Part shown: positions 20,098 through 28,931 of the stretch, in pieces
Numbering within the stretch: the first letter of the stretch is position 1
Layout of the letters: every line of letters starts with the position of its first letter
Assembly (NCBI RefSeq): GCF_018139565.1
Contig: NZ_JAGSPK010000001.1
Span: 248,001 to 312,000, forward strand
Direction: 5' to 3'
DNA length: 64,000 bases
From: Cognatundibacterium rivi
GTDB lineage: Bacteria > Pseudomonadota > Gammaproteobacteria > Burkholderiales > Burkholderiaceae_D
Notes under the pieces: generated by a model
Database searches by the model: none
Told to the model about the DNA's origin: nothing
The model's input: the letters and a program-made list of their open reading frames with translations, nothing else
Translations under genes and position numbers: made by a program

Positions 20098-21366
20098 TCA
20101 CAAAACCAAAATTACTCTGAAATCATTGACATTCGTGCGTGTTGGCCCGCTGACGATCAAATCGCCCAGCGCCGAAAAATAACCATAGCCGTCATTGTTT
20201 TCCAGCATGTGCTTTGGCGATAAATTGAGCGCTATTGCCCGCTGCGCAGATGCCGGTTCATAGTAGGCGCCGGCGTTGTCTTCCGAGCCATCAATACCAT
20301 CAGTGTCACAGGCCAGTGCGTAAATGCCGGGATGACCGTTGAGCGTCGCGGCCAGACTCAGTAAAAATTCTGCGTTACGGCCACCGCGACCATTGCCGCG
20401 TACCGTTACCGTGGTCTCGCCGCCGGACAAAATGACGCAAGGTTTGGGGAACGGCTGGCTTTTACGGGCGACCTGCAATGCCAGCGCTGCATGCATGAGG
20501 CCGATATCGCGCGCTTCGCCTTCAATGCCATCCGATAATATGTGGGCAGCAACACCCATGGTTCTGGCCTGATACGCTGCAGCATCCAGCGCATGCTGGG
20601 CAGTAGCGATGATGTGGTGTTCGTGGCGGGCAAAGCGCGGGTCGCCGGATTTTGGCGTTTCACCATGCCTCGACTGCAGATGCGCTGCGATATTGTCAGG
20701 AATCGCAATCGCATATTTTTGCAAAATTGCGAGGGCGTCGGCGCAGGTCGTGTCATCCGGTAGCGTCGGGCCGCTGGCGATAATACTGGCGTCATCGCCG
20801 GGCACATCCGAAATCATCAGAGTGATCACTCTTGCGGGTGCACAGGCCAACCCCAGTCTGCCGCCTTTGATGGCAGACAGATGTTTGCGCACGCAATTCA
20901 TTTCACTGATGGCGGCACCGCTTTTCAGCAGCGCTTTGTTGATCGCTTGTTTTTGCTCCAGCGTGATGCCTTCGGCCGGAAGAGCGAGTAAAGCAGAGCC
21001 TCCGCCGGAAATCAGGCACAGCACCAGATCATCTTTCGTCAGCCCTTGCACCAGGTCTAAAATCCGCGCCGCTGCTTGCTGTCCAGCGATATCAGGGACA
21101 GGATGGGCCGCTTCGATGACCTCAATTTTCTTGCACGCGACACCGTGACCATAACGCGTCACGACCAGCCCTGATAATTCGCCTTTCCAGTGTTGCTCAA
21201 CCGTGTGTGCCATCGCTGCCGCGCCTTTGCCTGCGCCGATCACGATGGTACGGCCATGCCGTGGTGGTTCCGGCAAAAAAGCAGGCAGACATTTTTCTGC
21301 GCTGACGGCATCGACCGCTGCCTGATACAGGGAATTCAGAAATTCGCGTGGAGATGAGATAGGCAT
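20098..21366 (-). CDS. ttuD: Glycerate 2-kinase (MOFRL family)
   Basis: The chosen start (MPISSPREFLNSLY) gives 422 residues; the longer frame upstream adds a Cys/Trp-rich stretch unlike the family. Motifs include VIGAGKGAAAMAH near residue 43, CLISGGGSALLALP, and the C-terminal MOFRL segment GRGGRNAEFLLSLA and ACDTDGIDGSED. The enzyme phosphorylates D-glycerate to 2-phosphoglycerate, the last step of glyoxylate use via tartronate semialdehyde, so it could serve the purine catabolism region 10 kb away. Carboligase and reductase genes are not in the window. Confidence 0.9.
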   Translation of the reverse strand: MPISSPREFLNSLYQAAVDAVSAEKCLPAFLPEPPRHGRTIVIGAGKGAAAMAHTVEQHWKGELSGLVVTRYGHGVACKKIEVIEAAHPVPDIAGQQAAARILDLVQGLTKDDLVLCLISGGGSALLALPAEGITLEQKQAINKALLKSGAAISEMNCVRKHLSAIKGGRLGLACAPARVITLMISDVPGDDASIIASGPTLPDDTTCADALAILQKYAIAIPDNIAAHLQSRHGETPKSGDPRFARHEHHIIATAQHALDAAAYQARTMGVAAHILSDGIEGEARDIGLMHAALALQVARKSQPFPKPCVILSGGETTVTVRGNGRGGRNAEFLLSLAATLNGHPGIYALACDTDGIDGSEDNAGAYYEPASAQRAIALNLSPKHMLENNDGYGYFSALGDLIVSGPTRTNVNDFRVILVL

Positions 21367-21471
21367 AGTGTTGAGTAGTAAGATGGCGGTTCGACGATAA
21401 AGCACTTTGCATAACCACTCGCAAGTGCCACTGAACAAAATACATAAAACAGAAAAATCATCATAAACGAT

Positions 21472-22650
21472 ATGGCTTACGATTTCGGTGAAGTAAATTC
21501 AACAATGCAGCAATATGTGGACCGTCAGATACTGGCGGGGGTATCAACAGCAGTGCTGGTGGGGCGTGATCTGGTGCACGAACACCATGCCGGTTGGGCG
21601 GACATCGAGAACCAGATTCCTCTGCGCGGTGATCATTTGTTCCGGGTTTTTTCGAATACCAAGCTGATCACATCAATGGCCATCATGTTGTTAATCGAGG
21701 ACGGCAAAATCGCTCTCGATGATCCGCTTGAAAATTATTTGCCGCAATTGGGCAAGCGTCGCGTGTTGAGAGCCGGAGCGAGCAGCCTTGACGATACCGA
21801 ACCGGCACGTTCATCGATCACTATCCGTCATTTGCTGAATCACACGTCTGGTTTGAGTTACGGATTGCTCGATCATGGCAGCCTGATGTACAAAGCCTAT
21901 AACGAACGCAAAGTGTTGAATGCTTTCGAGACGTTGGCGGAAATGATCGATATTCTGGAAGAATTGCCGCTGAGTTTTCACCCCGGTGAAGCCTGGCAAT
22001 ATTCAATTGCCACCGACGTGTTGTCGCGCGTGGTCGAGGTCGTTAGTGGCAGAAATTTTGATCAGTTCCTGCGTTTGCGGATACTCAATCCGCTGGGGAT
22101 GGATGACACCAGTTTCTATGTTTCGGAAAATAAACTGAATCGACTGACTGCTTATTACGGTGGTGCCGATCCGGCGAATGTGTTGCAGCGCGGTTTGCGC
22201 CGGCTGGATAAGTCGCCGTATCCCGGCGCATTTACCAAACCGGTGCCGCGTTTGTCCGGTGGCGGTGGGTTGGTATCTAGCATGCACGATATGCTGGCGC
22301 TGATGCGCAGTTTTATGCCAGATGGCGATCATTTATTGAAGCCGGAAACGCTGCATCTGATGATGCAGAATCAGTTACCAGCGGGCGCAGGCATAGCTTT
22401 TCCGGGTGTCGGTGATGTGCCGGGCAAGGGTTTTGGATTCGGTGGCGCGGTGACCTTGCTGCCATCATCCATCGACCCGGTCGGTTCGGAAAGTGAATTT
22501 GAATGGGGTGGTATTGCAGGTACTCATTGGTGGATAAACCCGCGCCACAATATTGCAGGGATACTGATGACGCAAAGATTAATGAGCTTCTGGCATCCGT
22601 TTTCATTTGATTTCAAACGCCTCGCGTATAAGGCAGTCGGGGTGAAATAA
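21472..22650 (+). CDS. Class C beta-lactamase-like serine hydrolase (esterase type)
   Basis: The 392-residue product has the SxxK motif SNTK at 61-64 with the nucleophile Ser61, and a YxS/N-type element WQYSIATD with Tyr177, as in EstB-like esterases and other penicillin-binding-protein-fold hydrolases. No signal peptide is visible, so a cytoplasmic esterase is more likely than a true beta-lactamase. It is divergent from ttuD across a 105-bp gap. The substrate is unknown. Confidence 0.88.
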   Translation: MAYDFGEVNSTMQQYVDRQILAGVSTAVLVGRDLVHEHHAGWADIENQIPLRGDHLFRVFSNTKLITSMAIMLLIEDGKIALDDPLENYLPQLGKRRVLRAGASSLDDTEPARSSITIRHLLNHTSGLSYGLLDHGSLMYKAYNERKVLNAFETLAEMIDILEELPLSFHPGEAWQYSIATDVLSRVVEVVSGRNFDQFLRLRILNPLGMDDTSFYVSENKLNRLTAYYGGADPANVLQRGLRRLDKSPYPGAFTKPVPRLSGGGGLVSSMHDMLALMRSFMPDGDHLLKPETLHLMMQNQLPAGAGIAFPGVGDVPGKGFGFGGAVTLLPSSIDPVGSESEFEWGGIAGTHWWINPRHNIAGILMTQRLMSFWHPFSFDFKRLAYKAVGVK

Positions 22651-22738
22651 ATAGTTGTTGCGCCCAGAAAAAGCAATTCATATTGCCGACACATCCATTG
22701 CTTAGCATGGCTCCAGATTAAAAATAGTGTGAGGAAAA

Positions 22739-24172
22739 ATGACTACCTGTTCAATTCGTTCTGTCATGTCGTCAGTGCTGCTGTTGCCGGTCGCCACGGT
22801 GTTGACTTTATCCGCTTGTAGTACGCCCCCCCAACTGTCTGCGCAACAAGATGGCCTGCAACAAGCGTGGACTGTACTTGGTGAACAGGGACAAGCCGTG
22901 GCACGTGTGGTGACCACGGATACTGTTTGCCCGGTGTTGATGCAAGATGGTCAAGCGCAAATGATGACTGCGCGGGCTCCCGCCGGGACTATCTCACAGC
23001 GCAAGACCGCGAGTAGTGCGAATGACTCTAAACCATCCGCATTTCCAGTGCTGACTTGCGAGGCGACATTATCGCCAGCCACCAAGTCTGCCAGCGTTAG
23101 CGGTCGCGAGTTGCCATTGCCGCAGCCGGTCGCAAAAAAAATTGTCGTGATCGGAGATACTGGTTGTCGGCTGAAGCTGGCTGATCACTATTTTCAGTCT
23201 TGCAGCGACAGCGAGAAATGGGCCTTCCGATCAATGGTGGAAGCTGCCGCCAAAACAAAGCCCGATCTGGTGATTCATGTCGGTGATTATCATTACCGCG
23301 AGAATGCCTGTCCGGAAGGGAATAATGACTGTGCAGGCAGCCCTTGGGGTTATGGCTGGGATACCTGGAAAGCGGATTTTTTTGACCCGGCACAGGCATT
23401 ATTGAAAGTCGCACCGTGGGTCATGGTGCGCGGCAACCATGAAACCTGCACCCGTGCCGGACAAGGCTGGTGGCGCTTCCTTGATCCCCGCCCTCTGCAA
23501 AGCGGACGTGATTGTAATGCCGAACGCGATGATGCGAGCGGAGATTACAGCTCGCCTTACGCGGTACCCTTAGGCCGTGTCGGGCAAGAAGCGGCGCAAC
23601 TGATCGTGTTTGATTCGTCGAAAGTGCCGAACAAAGCGCTAGGCAAAAATGATGTGCCGTATCAGGTTTACATGGAGCAATTCAAAATAGTGAATCAGTT
23701 GTCTGATGCAGCCGACTTTAATATTTTCATCAATCATCATCCTATTCTTGGTCTGGGTGCTGGACGGAATAAAGAGGGTGGATTAACGATCTGGCCGGGA
23801 AATGCCGCCTTACAGGGCGTGATGAATGATATTAATCCGACGCGCCTGTTTCCTTCCAAAGTGCAGGCGACACTGGCCGGCCATGTCCATTTATTCGAGG
23901 CGCTGACATTTAACACTGATCATCCGGTGCAGTTTGTTTCAGGCAATGGCGGTTCCTCACTTGATTCGCCGCTGCCTGCGGTTTTACCAGCGGGAACCAC
24001 GCCGTATGCCGCAGCAGAAATTGCGCATTTCAGTAATTCCAACGACGTTGGTTTCATGGTGATGGAACGTGAGCTGCAATCCTGGAAAATGCAGGCATGG
24101 AATAAGAACGGTAAGCTAATGATCGAATGCCGTACTCAAGGCAAGAAGACCCAGTGCGTATCTGTTCCGTAA
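22739..24172 (+). CDS. Lipoprotein metallophosphoesterase
   Basis: The 477-residue product has a lipobox LSAC (Cys27) and should be anchored outside the inner membrane. The calcineurin-like phosphoesterase motifs occur in order: VIGDTGCR, VIHVGDYHYRENAC, VMVRGNHETC, INHHPILG and LAGHVHLFEAL. The substrate could be a phosphate monoester or diester. It lies just upstream of a TonB receptor preceded by Pho-box-like repeats, which suggests a role in phosphorus scavenging (inference). Confidence 0.9.
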   Translation: MTTCSIRSVMSSVLLLPVATVLTLSACSTPPQLSAQQDGLQQAWTVLGEQGQAVARVVTTDTVCPVLMQDGQAQMMTARAPAGTISQRKTASSANDSKPSAFPVLTCEATLSPATKSASVSGRELPLPQPVAKKIVVIGDTGCRLKLADHYFQSCSDSEKWAFRSMVEAAAKTKPDLVIHVGDYHYRENACPEGNNDCAGSPWGYGWDTWKADFFDPAQALLKVAPWVMVRGNHETCTRAGQGWWRFLDPRPLQSGRDCNAERDDASGDYSSPYAVPLGRVGQEAAQLIVFDSSKVPNKALGKNDVPYQVYMEQFKIVNQLSDAADFNIFINHHPILGLGAGRNKEGGLTIWPGNAALQGVMNDINPTRLFPSKVQATLAGHVHLFEALTFNTDHPVQFVSGNGGSSLDSPLPAVLPAGTTPYAAAEIAHFSNSNDVGFMVMERELQSWKMQAWNKNGKLMIECRTQGKKTQCVSVP

Positions 24173-24253
24173 CACGCACGTTCCGTGTTTCAGTCAAGAT
24201 GGTATCCTGAAAGGATGGGATACAAACCCCGCGGATGCCGTCATTCTGTTGTC

Positions 24254-24292
24254 ATGTCATCGGACTGTCAGGTAAATTCATCCTGATGTCAT
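24254..24292 (+). promoter_or_regulatory. Pho-box-like array and -10 element upstream of the TonB receptor
   Basis: ATGTCAT-cgga-CTGTCAG (24254-24271) matches the PhoB pattern of two CTGTCAT-like heptamers spaced by four bases, 6/7 each. A second pair AATTCAT-cctg-ATGTCAT (24275-24292) follows in phase. A TAGACT element at 24303-24308 begins 11 bases after the last heptamer, the spacing expected when PhoB replaces the -35 region. Not proven; the third heptamer is weak. Confidence 0.55.
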
Positions 24293-24346
24293 ACCGCCTG
24301 CCTAGACTTGTGAGTTTTCTACCCACCAAGTTCAATGGAAGGCAAG

Positions 24347-26614
24347 ATGATGTCCCGGCACAAGCAACAAATTACGCAACAAATTACGCAACGAATTCAG
24401 CAACAATCCCAACAACAATTGACACGCAAGCTGATCTCAGCACAGGTTGTGTTCGCCATCACGCTGATGGTTGCGCACCACGCTCAGGCGCAGTCAGTGC
24501 CTAAAACTGAAAGCACAGTTGAATCTGATTCAGCGCTGGATGCGGAAGCGATCAAATCACGGGTTGTGATCAGTGGTTCGAGTGTCGGTAATCGTGCTCC
24601 GGTACAAAGCTCACTGAAGGCGACGCAGCCACAATCGATTATTACGGCGACGTTTATTGAACAATCGGTGACCGATCTGGCTGATTTCAATGCCGTTGCG
24701 CGGATTGCGCCGAGTGTGGGTTCCGGCGTGTCTGCGAATGGTCCCGGTCTTGCCGAATCCAAAGTCACGTTACGTGGTTTTCAGGATGGCGAATACAACA
24801 TGACGTATGACGGTGTCCCTTTCGGTGATACGAATAATCCTACGCATCATTCAACGTCTTATTTCCCGGCACGTATCATCGGCGGCATGGTGATTGAGCG
24901 CGGCCCGGGCAATGCCAGCAATCTGGGGCAAGCGACGTTTGGTGGCTCTATCAATTTGTTCTCTAAAGAATTAGCGTCAGATTTTAATTTCACCCCATAT
25001 TCGACGTTTGGCTCATGGAATACCCGCATGTATGGTGCGCAGGTTGACAGCGGTTTGTTGTCGAACTTTGGCAATGCGCAGATGATGTTTAATGCCTCGC
25101 GTCTGACATCCGATGGTTATCTGACTTACAGCAGCGTTACCGAAGATAATTACCAGTTTAAATTCCAGCGTAATCTTGGTCAGGATACTGTGCTGACAGT
25201 GTTTTCCACCTATAACAAGATCAATAGCTATGTCCCGGATAAAGCGGGAGTGACGTTGAATCAGGTTGCTCAGTTTGGTAAAAACTATGCTCTGAACAAT
25301 GATCCTACGAGCCAGAATTATTACGGCTATAACTTCAACTACAAAACCACGGATTTTGACTATATCCGTTTGCAATCGAAGTTCGCTGGCTGGAATATCG
25401 ACAATACGCTCTACACCTATTCGTATAACAACGATACCTATTCCGGTCAGGATGCCAGCGGTGCAACCGCTAATGGCACTAAAGCCGGTGCTACTGGAAA
25501 TAAGAATGTTCCGGGTTACAACAAGCTCAATGCGTATCGTGTGAACGGCGATATTTTCAAAGCCACTAATCAATTTGATGCGGGTTTATTGCGTGCCGGT
25601 GTCTGGCTGGAAAGTTCCAATACCAACCGCCATACTTATGATCTGGACTGGACTCTGGGCTTGCCCAATCCTAAAGAATCAACTGCACCGAAAAGCGTGT
25701 CTTACGAACAGCGTTCTTCGTGGAAGCAGTATCAGTCCTTCGTTGAATTTGAATGGAATGCCGCACCAGATTTAACGATCACACCGGGTGTGAAATACAT
25801 GCATTTCAAACGCGAAATCGATGCCCCTGTGAATCAGGGCACACGGATTGCAACGACTGCAGAGCAAACTTACACCTCAACCTTGCCATTCCTGACCGCG
25901 AATTACAGCGTGAATAAAGAATGGTCTGCATATGCGCAGATCGCCAAAGGTTTTCTGGTGCCGGATCTGTCCATGTTTTATGTGAACAACCCAAACCTGA
26001 GCACGCCGAAAGCGCAGACCTCAACGAATTATCAGCTGGGTACGGTGCATCAGTCGCGTAATCTGACGCTGGATGCCGACATTTACTACATCGACTTTGA
26101 CAATAAGATTGCCTCCACTGGCAGTGGTAATGATCTGGTGTATTACAACCAGGGCGGCGTTGTTTACAAAGGTATCGAGGCAGCGGCTACGTATTACATC
26201 GGTAGTGGCTTCTCGGTGCATGCTAATGCGTCGCTCAACAGTGCGAAAGCGAAGGACACAGGCTTGCAAGTGGCGAAAGCGCCGGAGAGCACCAGTGCGC
26301 TGGGGCTCTTGTATAAAGCCAATGGCTTGTATGGTTCGCTGATCGCTAAAAATGTCGGCACGCAATACGCAAAAGACGGTGAGCCGGCTGCTTACAAAAT
26401 GCCTTCTTACATGACGACCGATCTGACGATAGGTTATCGCTGGAAAGCCGTTGGCGCATTGGTCAAAAACGTCAAGGCACAATTAGGAATCAATAATCTG
26501 TTTGATCAACAGGATGTGACTGCGGTCTCAGCCAATAGCAAAGGCGTCGCTTTCGATCAATACACTTTCCAGCCTGCACGCAGCTGGAGCTTGTCTGTCA
26601 GCGCTGATTTTTGA
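24347..26614 (+). CDS. TonB-dependent outer-membrane receptor
   Basis: The receptor is about 755 residues. GGAAGG at 24337 supports a start at 24347 or 24350. The N-terminal region is unusually long and Gln-rich (QQITQQITQRIQQQSQQQ), from near-repeats of a 12-bp unit, before the hydrophobic signal and the cleavage region HAQAQS. The plug domain shows AKVTLRGFQDGEYNMTYDG-like text and IERGPGNASNLGQATFGGS; the C-terminus ends in aromatic SLSVSADF, typical of barrel insertion. The ligand is unknown; neighbours and the Pho-box-like sites suggest a phosphorus compound. Confidence 0.93.
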   Translation: MMSRHKQQITQQITQRIQQQSQQQLTRKLISAQVVFAITLMVAHHAQAQSVPKTESTVESDSALDAEAIKSRVVISGSSVGNRAPVQSSLKATQPQSIITATFIEQSVTDLADFNAVARIAPSVGSGVSANGPGLAESKVTLRGFQDGEYNMTYDGVPFGDTNNPTHHSTSYFPARIIGGMVIERGPGNASNLGQATFGGSINLFSKELASDFNFTPYSTFGSWNTRMYGAQVDSGLLSNFGNAQMMFNASRLTSDGYLTYSSVTEDNYQFKFQRNLGQDTVLTVFSTYNKINSYVPDKAGVTLNQVAQFGKNYALNNDPTSQNYYGYNFNYKTTDFDYIRLQSKFAGWNIDNTLYTYSYNNDTYSGQDASGATANGTKAGATGNKNVPGYNKLNAYRVNGDIFKATNQFDAGLLRAGVWLESSNTNRHTYDLDWTLGLPNPKESTAPKSVSYEQRSSWKQYQSFVEFEWNAAPDLTITPGVKYMHFKREIDAPVNQGTRIATTAEQTYTSTLPFLTANYSVNKEWSAYAQIAKGFLVPDLSMFYVNNPNLSTPKAQTSTNYQLGTVHQSRNLTLDADIYYIDFDNKIASTGSGNDLVYYNQGGVVYKGIEAAATYYIGSGFSVHANASLNSAKAKDTGLQVAKAPESTSALGLLYKANGLYGSLIAKNVGTQYAKDGEPAAYKMPSYMTTDLTIGYRWKAVGALVKNVKAQLGINNLFDQQDVTAVSANSKGVAFDQYTFQPARSWSLSVSADF

Positions 26615-26642
26615 TCAACATTCTCTCCGTATTTTTACTTTT

Positions 26643-26693
26643 AAATCCGTGGCTTATTTCTCGTTTTCTGTGTAGAGAATAAGCAACGGATTT
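26643..26693. terminator. Long inverted repeat after the TonB receptor
   Basis: The left arm AAATCCGTGGCTTATTTCTC pairs with the right arm with one mismatch and one bulge, around a 12-base loop, 28 bp after the receptor stop. There is no clean T run, so it may be an inefficient terminator or an mRNA 3' stabiliser. Confidence 0.6.
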
Positions 26694-26878
26694 GTAAGAA
26701 ATCGTGAAATGGAAATATCGCTCTAATCGGCTTTTTTGATTTTGCAGCATCCCTGTTCAAGCCATCTGAACTGCTCTTCACCATAGGGAAAAAATCTATA
26801 TTTTCGATGTTTCTATTAAATATTGGCGCTAAATTGGTACGATGATTGGCTAATTTTCATCATTTTTGCTTCTTTGTG

Positions 26879-26907
26879 GAAATAATTCTGAAGGCTAGAA
26901 TTATTTC
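26879..26907 (+). promoter_or_regulatory. Perfect 11-bp inverted repeat in the porin leader
   Basis: GAAATAATTCT, a seven-base spacer and its exact complement sit a few bases before the GAGGAGG ribosome-binding site (26913-26919) of the porin gene. It could be an operator or a 5' UTR hairpin that controls translation or mRNA stability. Confidence 0.75.
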
Positions 26908-26923
26908 ATTACGAGGAGGAAAC

Positions 26924-28114
26924 ATGAAATTAAAAACTTTAACTGCCTTAGTGGCAATGTCAGTCGCAGCATCCGCTGCATGGGCTGACGACAGTTCTAA
27001 TGTAACGATCAGCGGCTTCGGTACCGCGGCTCTGACACGCACGAATACATCGGATGCAGAATTTGCGCGCCCGAATCAATTGGCTGGTGTGACAACAGGT
27101 GCAAAAACAGGCGTGGATTCCAATTTCGGGATTCAGGTGACGGCAAAAGCAACTGACTGGTTGTCTTTTACTGGTCAGGGGCTGGTACGTAAAAACGTGA
27201 CCGATAATTTTGGTGCAGAGCTGGCATGGGCATTTGCCAAAGCCAAAGTGAATGATCAGTTGAGCGTGCGCGTTGGCCGCATGGGCTTACCTGTCTACAT
27301 GATTTCTGATTATCGCAATGTTGGCTATGCCAACACGATGTTGCGTCCACCAGTCGAGATGTACACTCAGGTTTTGCTGGAAAGCATTGATGGTGTTGAT
27401 GCGACTTACCAGACTGCCGTTGGTGAAACCAACATTTCTTCGCAACTGGCTTACGGTGTGACCGAAAACGAAAGCCCAGGTTACAAAGCGAAATTTAAAA
27501 AGCTTTCCAGCTTCAACGTGACACTGGAAAACGGCCCGTTCACGGTGCGTTTTGGTCGTGTTGATACAAACGTGTCTGTTGATAATTCTGTCAATCTGAA
27601 CACACTGGTCAGCGGCCTGAATAAATATGGCTACACCAGCGCCGCGAATGCGATTGCGGTAAAGGATACTAAAGCGTCGTTCACTTCTCTGGGCTTGGGC
27701 GTGGATTGGAAAAACGTCGTTGTGCAGGCGGAATACGGCAAGCGTAAATCCGGTAGTCTGGCTGTGGCAGACACGACTTCGTGGTACACCATGTTTGGTT
27801 ACCGTACAGGCAGTTTCCTGCCGTATTTTGTGCATGCTTCAGCAAAACAGGATAGCGCCAGAACGGTTGCCGGAACACCGACATCCGGTCCTTTGCTGGC
27901 TTACACAGCAGGTGCAAATGCACTGGCTTCCGCTTCCCCGATTCAGACCAGCAACAGCATCGGCGTACGCTGGGACTTCCATAAATCGGCGGCATTAAAA
28001 GTGCAATTTGATCGTATGTCTCCAGATAACGGCAATGGCGTATTCATCAACGCAAAACCTGGCTTTAAAGGTCCGGTAAACGTGTTTGCTGCTGCAGTTG
28101 ATTTTGTATTCTGA
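26924..28114 (+). CDS. Outer-membrane porin-like beta-barrel protein
   Basis: Start 26924 has a very strong GAGGAGG site and gives a standard signal peptide ending AAWADD; the product is 396 residues. Alternating hydrophobic/polar strands, GFGTAALTRTNT near the mature N-terminus and a C-terminal FAAAVDFVF (terminal Phe) indicate an outer-membrane barrel. It is not the common OmpC-like Burkholderia porin. The next gene follows within 10 bp, a pairing often seen with small phosphate-binding-like proteins. Substrate unassigned. Confidence 0.85.
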   Translation: MKLKTLTALVAMSVAASAAWADDSSNVTISGFGTAALTRTNTSDAEFARPNQLAGVTTGAKTGVDSNFGIQVTAKATDWLSFTGQGLVRKNVTDNFGAELAWAFAKAKVNDQLSVRVGRMGLPVYMISDYRNVGYANTMLRPPVEMYTQVLLESIDGVDATYQTAVGETNISSQLAYGVTENESPGYKAKFKKLSSFNVTLENGPFTVRFGRVDTNVSVDNSVNLNTLVSGLNKYGYTSAANAIAVKDTKASFTSLGLGVDWKNVVVQAEYGKRKSGSLAVADTTSWYTMFGYRTGSFLPYFVHASAKQDSARTVAGTPTSGPLLAYTAGANALASASPIQTSNSIGVRWDFHKSAALKVQFDRMSPDNGNGVFINAKPGFKGPVNVFAAAVDFVF

Positions 28115-28124
28115 GGAGATGGCG

Positions 28125-28538
28125 ATGACAACATTTTTGAAAAAAGTCATGCTTGCCGCAGCGTTTTCCTCTGTTGCAGCGAGTGTGTGCGCCTCTGATA
28201 TCGTCGTGATCGTGAATCCGGCGAACCCGGCGACGGCGATGACGGCAGCACAGGCATCACAGTTCTTTCTGGGAAAGTCCCCGATGTTTACACCGGTTGA
28301 TCTGCCAGAAAATTCACCGGTACGCGCCGACTTCTATAAAAAAGTAGCAGGTAAAGATTTATCTGAAGTGAAAGCGATCTGGTCCAAGCTGGTGTTTACG
28401 GGTAAGGCCGCTGCACCAAAAGAGTACCAGTCTGCAGCTGAAGTGAAAAAAGCGATTGCGGCTAATCCTACCGGCATTGGCTATATCGAAAAATCGGCAG
28501 TCGATTCCACGGTCAAGGTTATTACTACCTTGCAATAA
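28125..28538 (+). CDS. Small periplasmic phosphate-binding-protein-like protein
   Basis: GAGGAG at 28113-28118 favours the start at 28125 (137 residues) over 28119. A signal peptide ends near SVCAS. The mature part (DIVVIVNPANP, AAQASQFFLGKSPMF, then NPTGIGYIEKSAV) matches one domain of PstS-like phosphate-binding proteins, about half the usual length of PstS. It is probably co-transcribed with the porin. Whether it binds phosphate is not shown; no pstCAB genes are nearby. Confidence 0.8.
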   Translation: MTTFLKKVMLAAAFSSVAASVCASDIVVIVNPANPATAMTAAQASQFFLGKSPMFTPVDLPENSPVRADFYKKVAGKDLSEVKAIWSKLVFTGKAAAPKEYQSAAEVKKAIAANPTGIGYIEKSAVDSTVKVITTLQ

Positions 28539-28554
28539 TCGTCGTCTGAATTGA

Positions 28555-28596
28555 AAAAGGGGAAAAGCATTGTTGCTTTTCCCCTTTTGCTTTTTT
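28555..28596 (+). terminator. Rho-independent terminator after the porin operon
   Basis: A 15-bp stem (AAAAGGGGAAAAGCA with its complement) and a TTGT loop are followed by TTTTTT after two bases, starting 16 bp after the stop. Confidence 0.92.
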
Positions 28597-28931
28597 AGTC
28601 ACTAACAGTTAGTCTCTTTTCTGTGTGTTGAAAAAGCGCTGGAGCGCATCGCGGTTTTTTTATTCCAGCGTTACTTCTTCCAAATTTCACACAAAGTCTT
28701 TTCGATATTTGTCGCAATTTTGATGTCTGATCCTGTTCCGGAGCTTCGCATGAAATTGTCCCGCAATACAAATATGCTCCACCAATGTGTCAGGCGAACA
28801 GTTGTTTTGTTCGTCTGCCGTTCTTCAGTCCTTGTCGTACCTGACTTGCATTTTCCGTTGTACTGATTCATCGCGGCAGACGCATTCTGCATTTGCTGCG
28901 CGCCATATCAACATTACTTCCGGAGTAAGCT
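28597..28931. other. Leader region of the chemoreceptor gene
   Basis: This 335-bp stretch upstream of the chemoreceptor contains a weak stem (CGCTGG near 28637 with CCAGCG near 28665) and GGAGTAAG as ribosome-binding site at 28921. I did not find a clear sigma-28 promoter. A 73-codon minus-strand frame has no support. Confidence 0.4.

Noticed and set aside
28671..28892. 73-codon minus-strand reading frame upstream of the chemoreceptor
   Set aside because: No ribosome-binding site, no recognisable domain, unusual composition, and it occupies the promoter and leader of the chemoreceptor.
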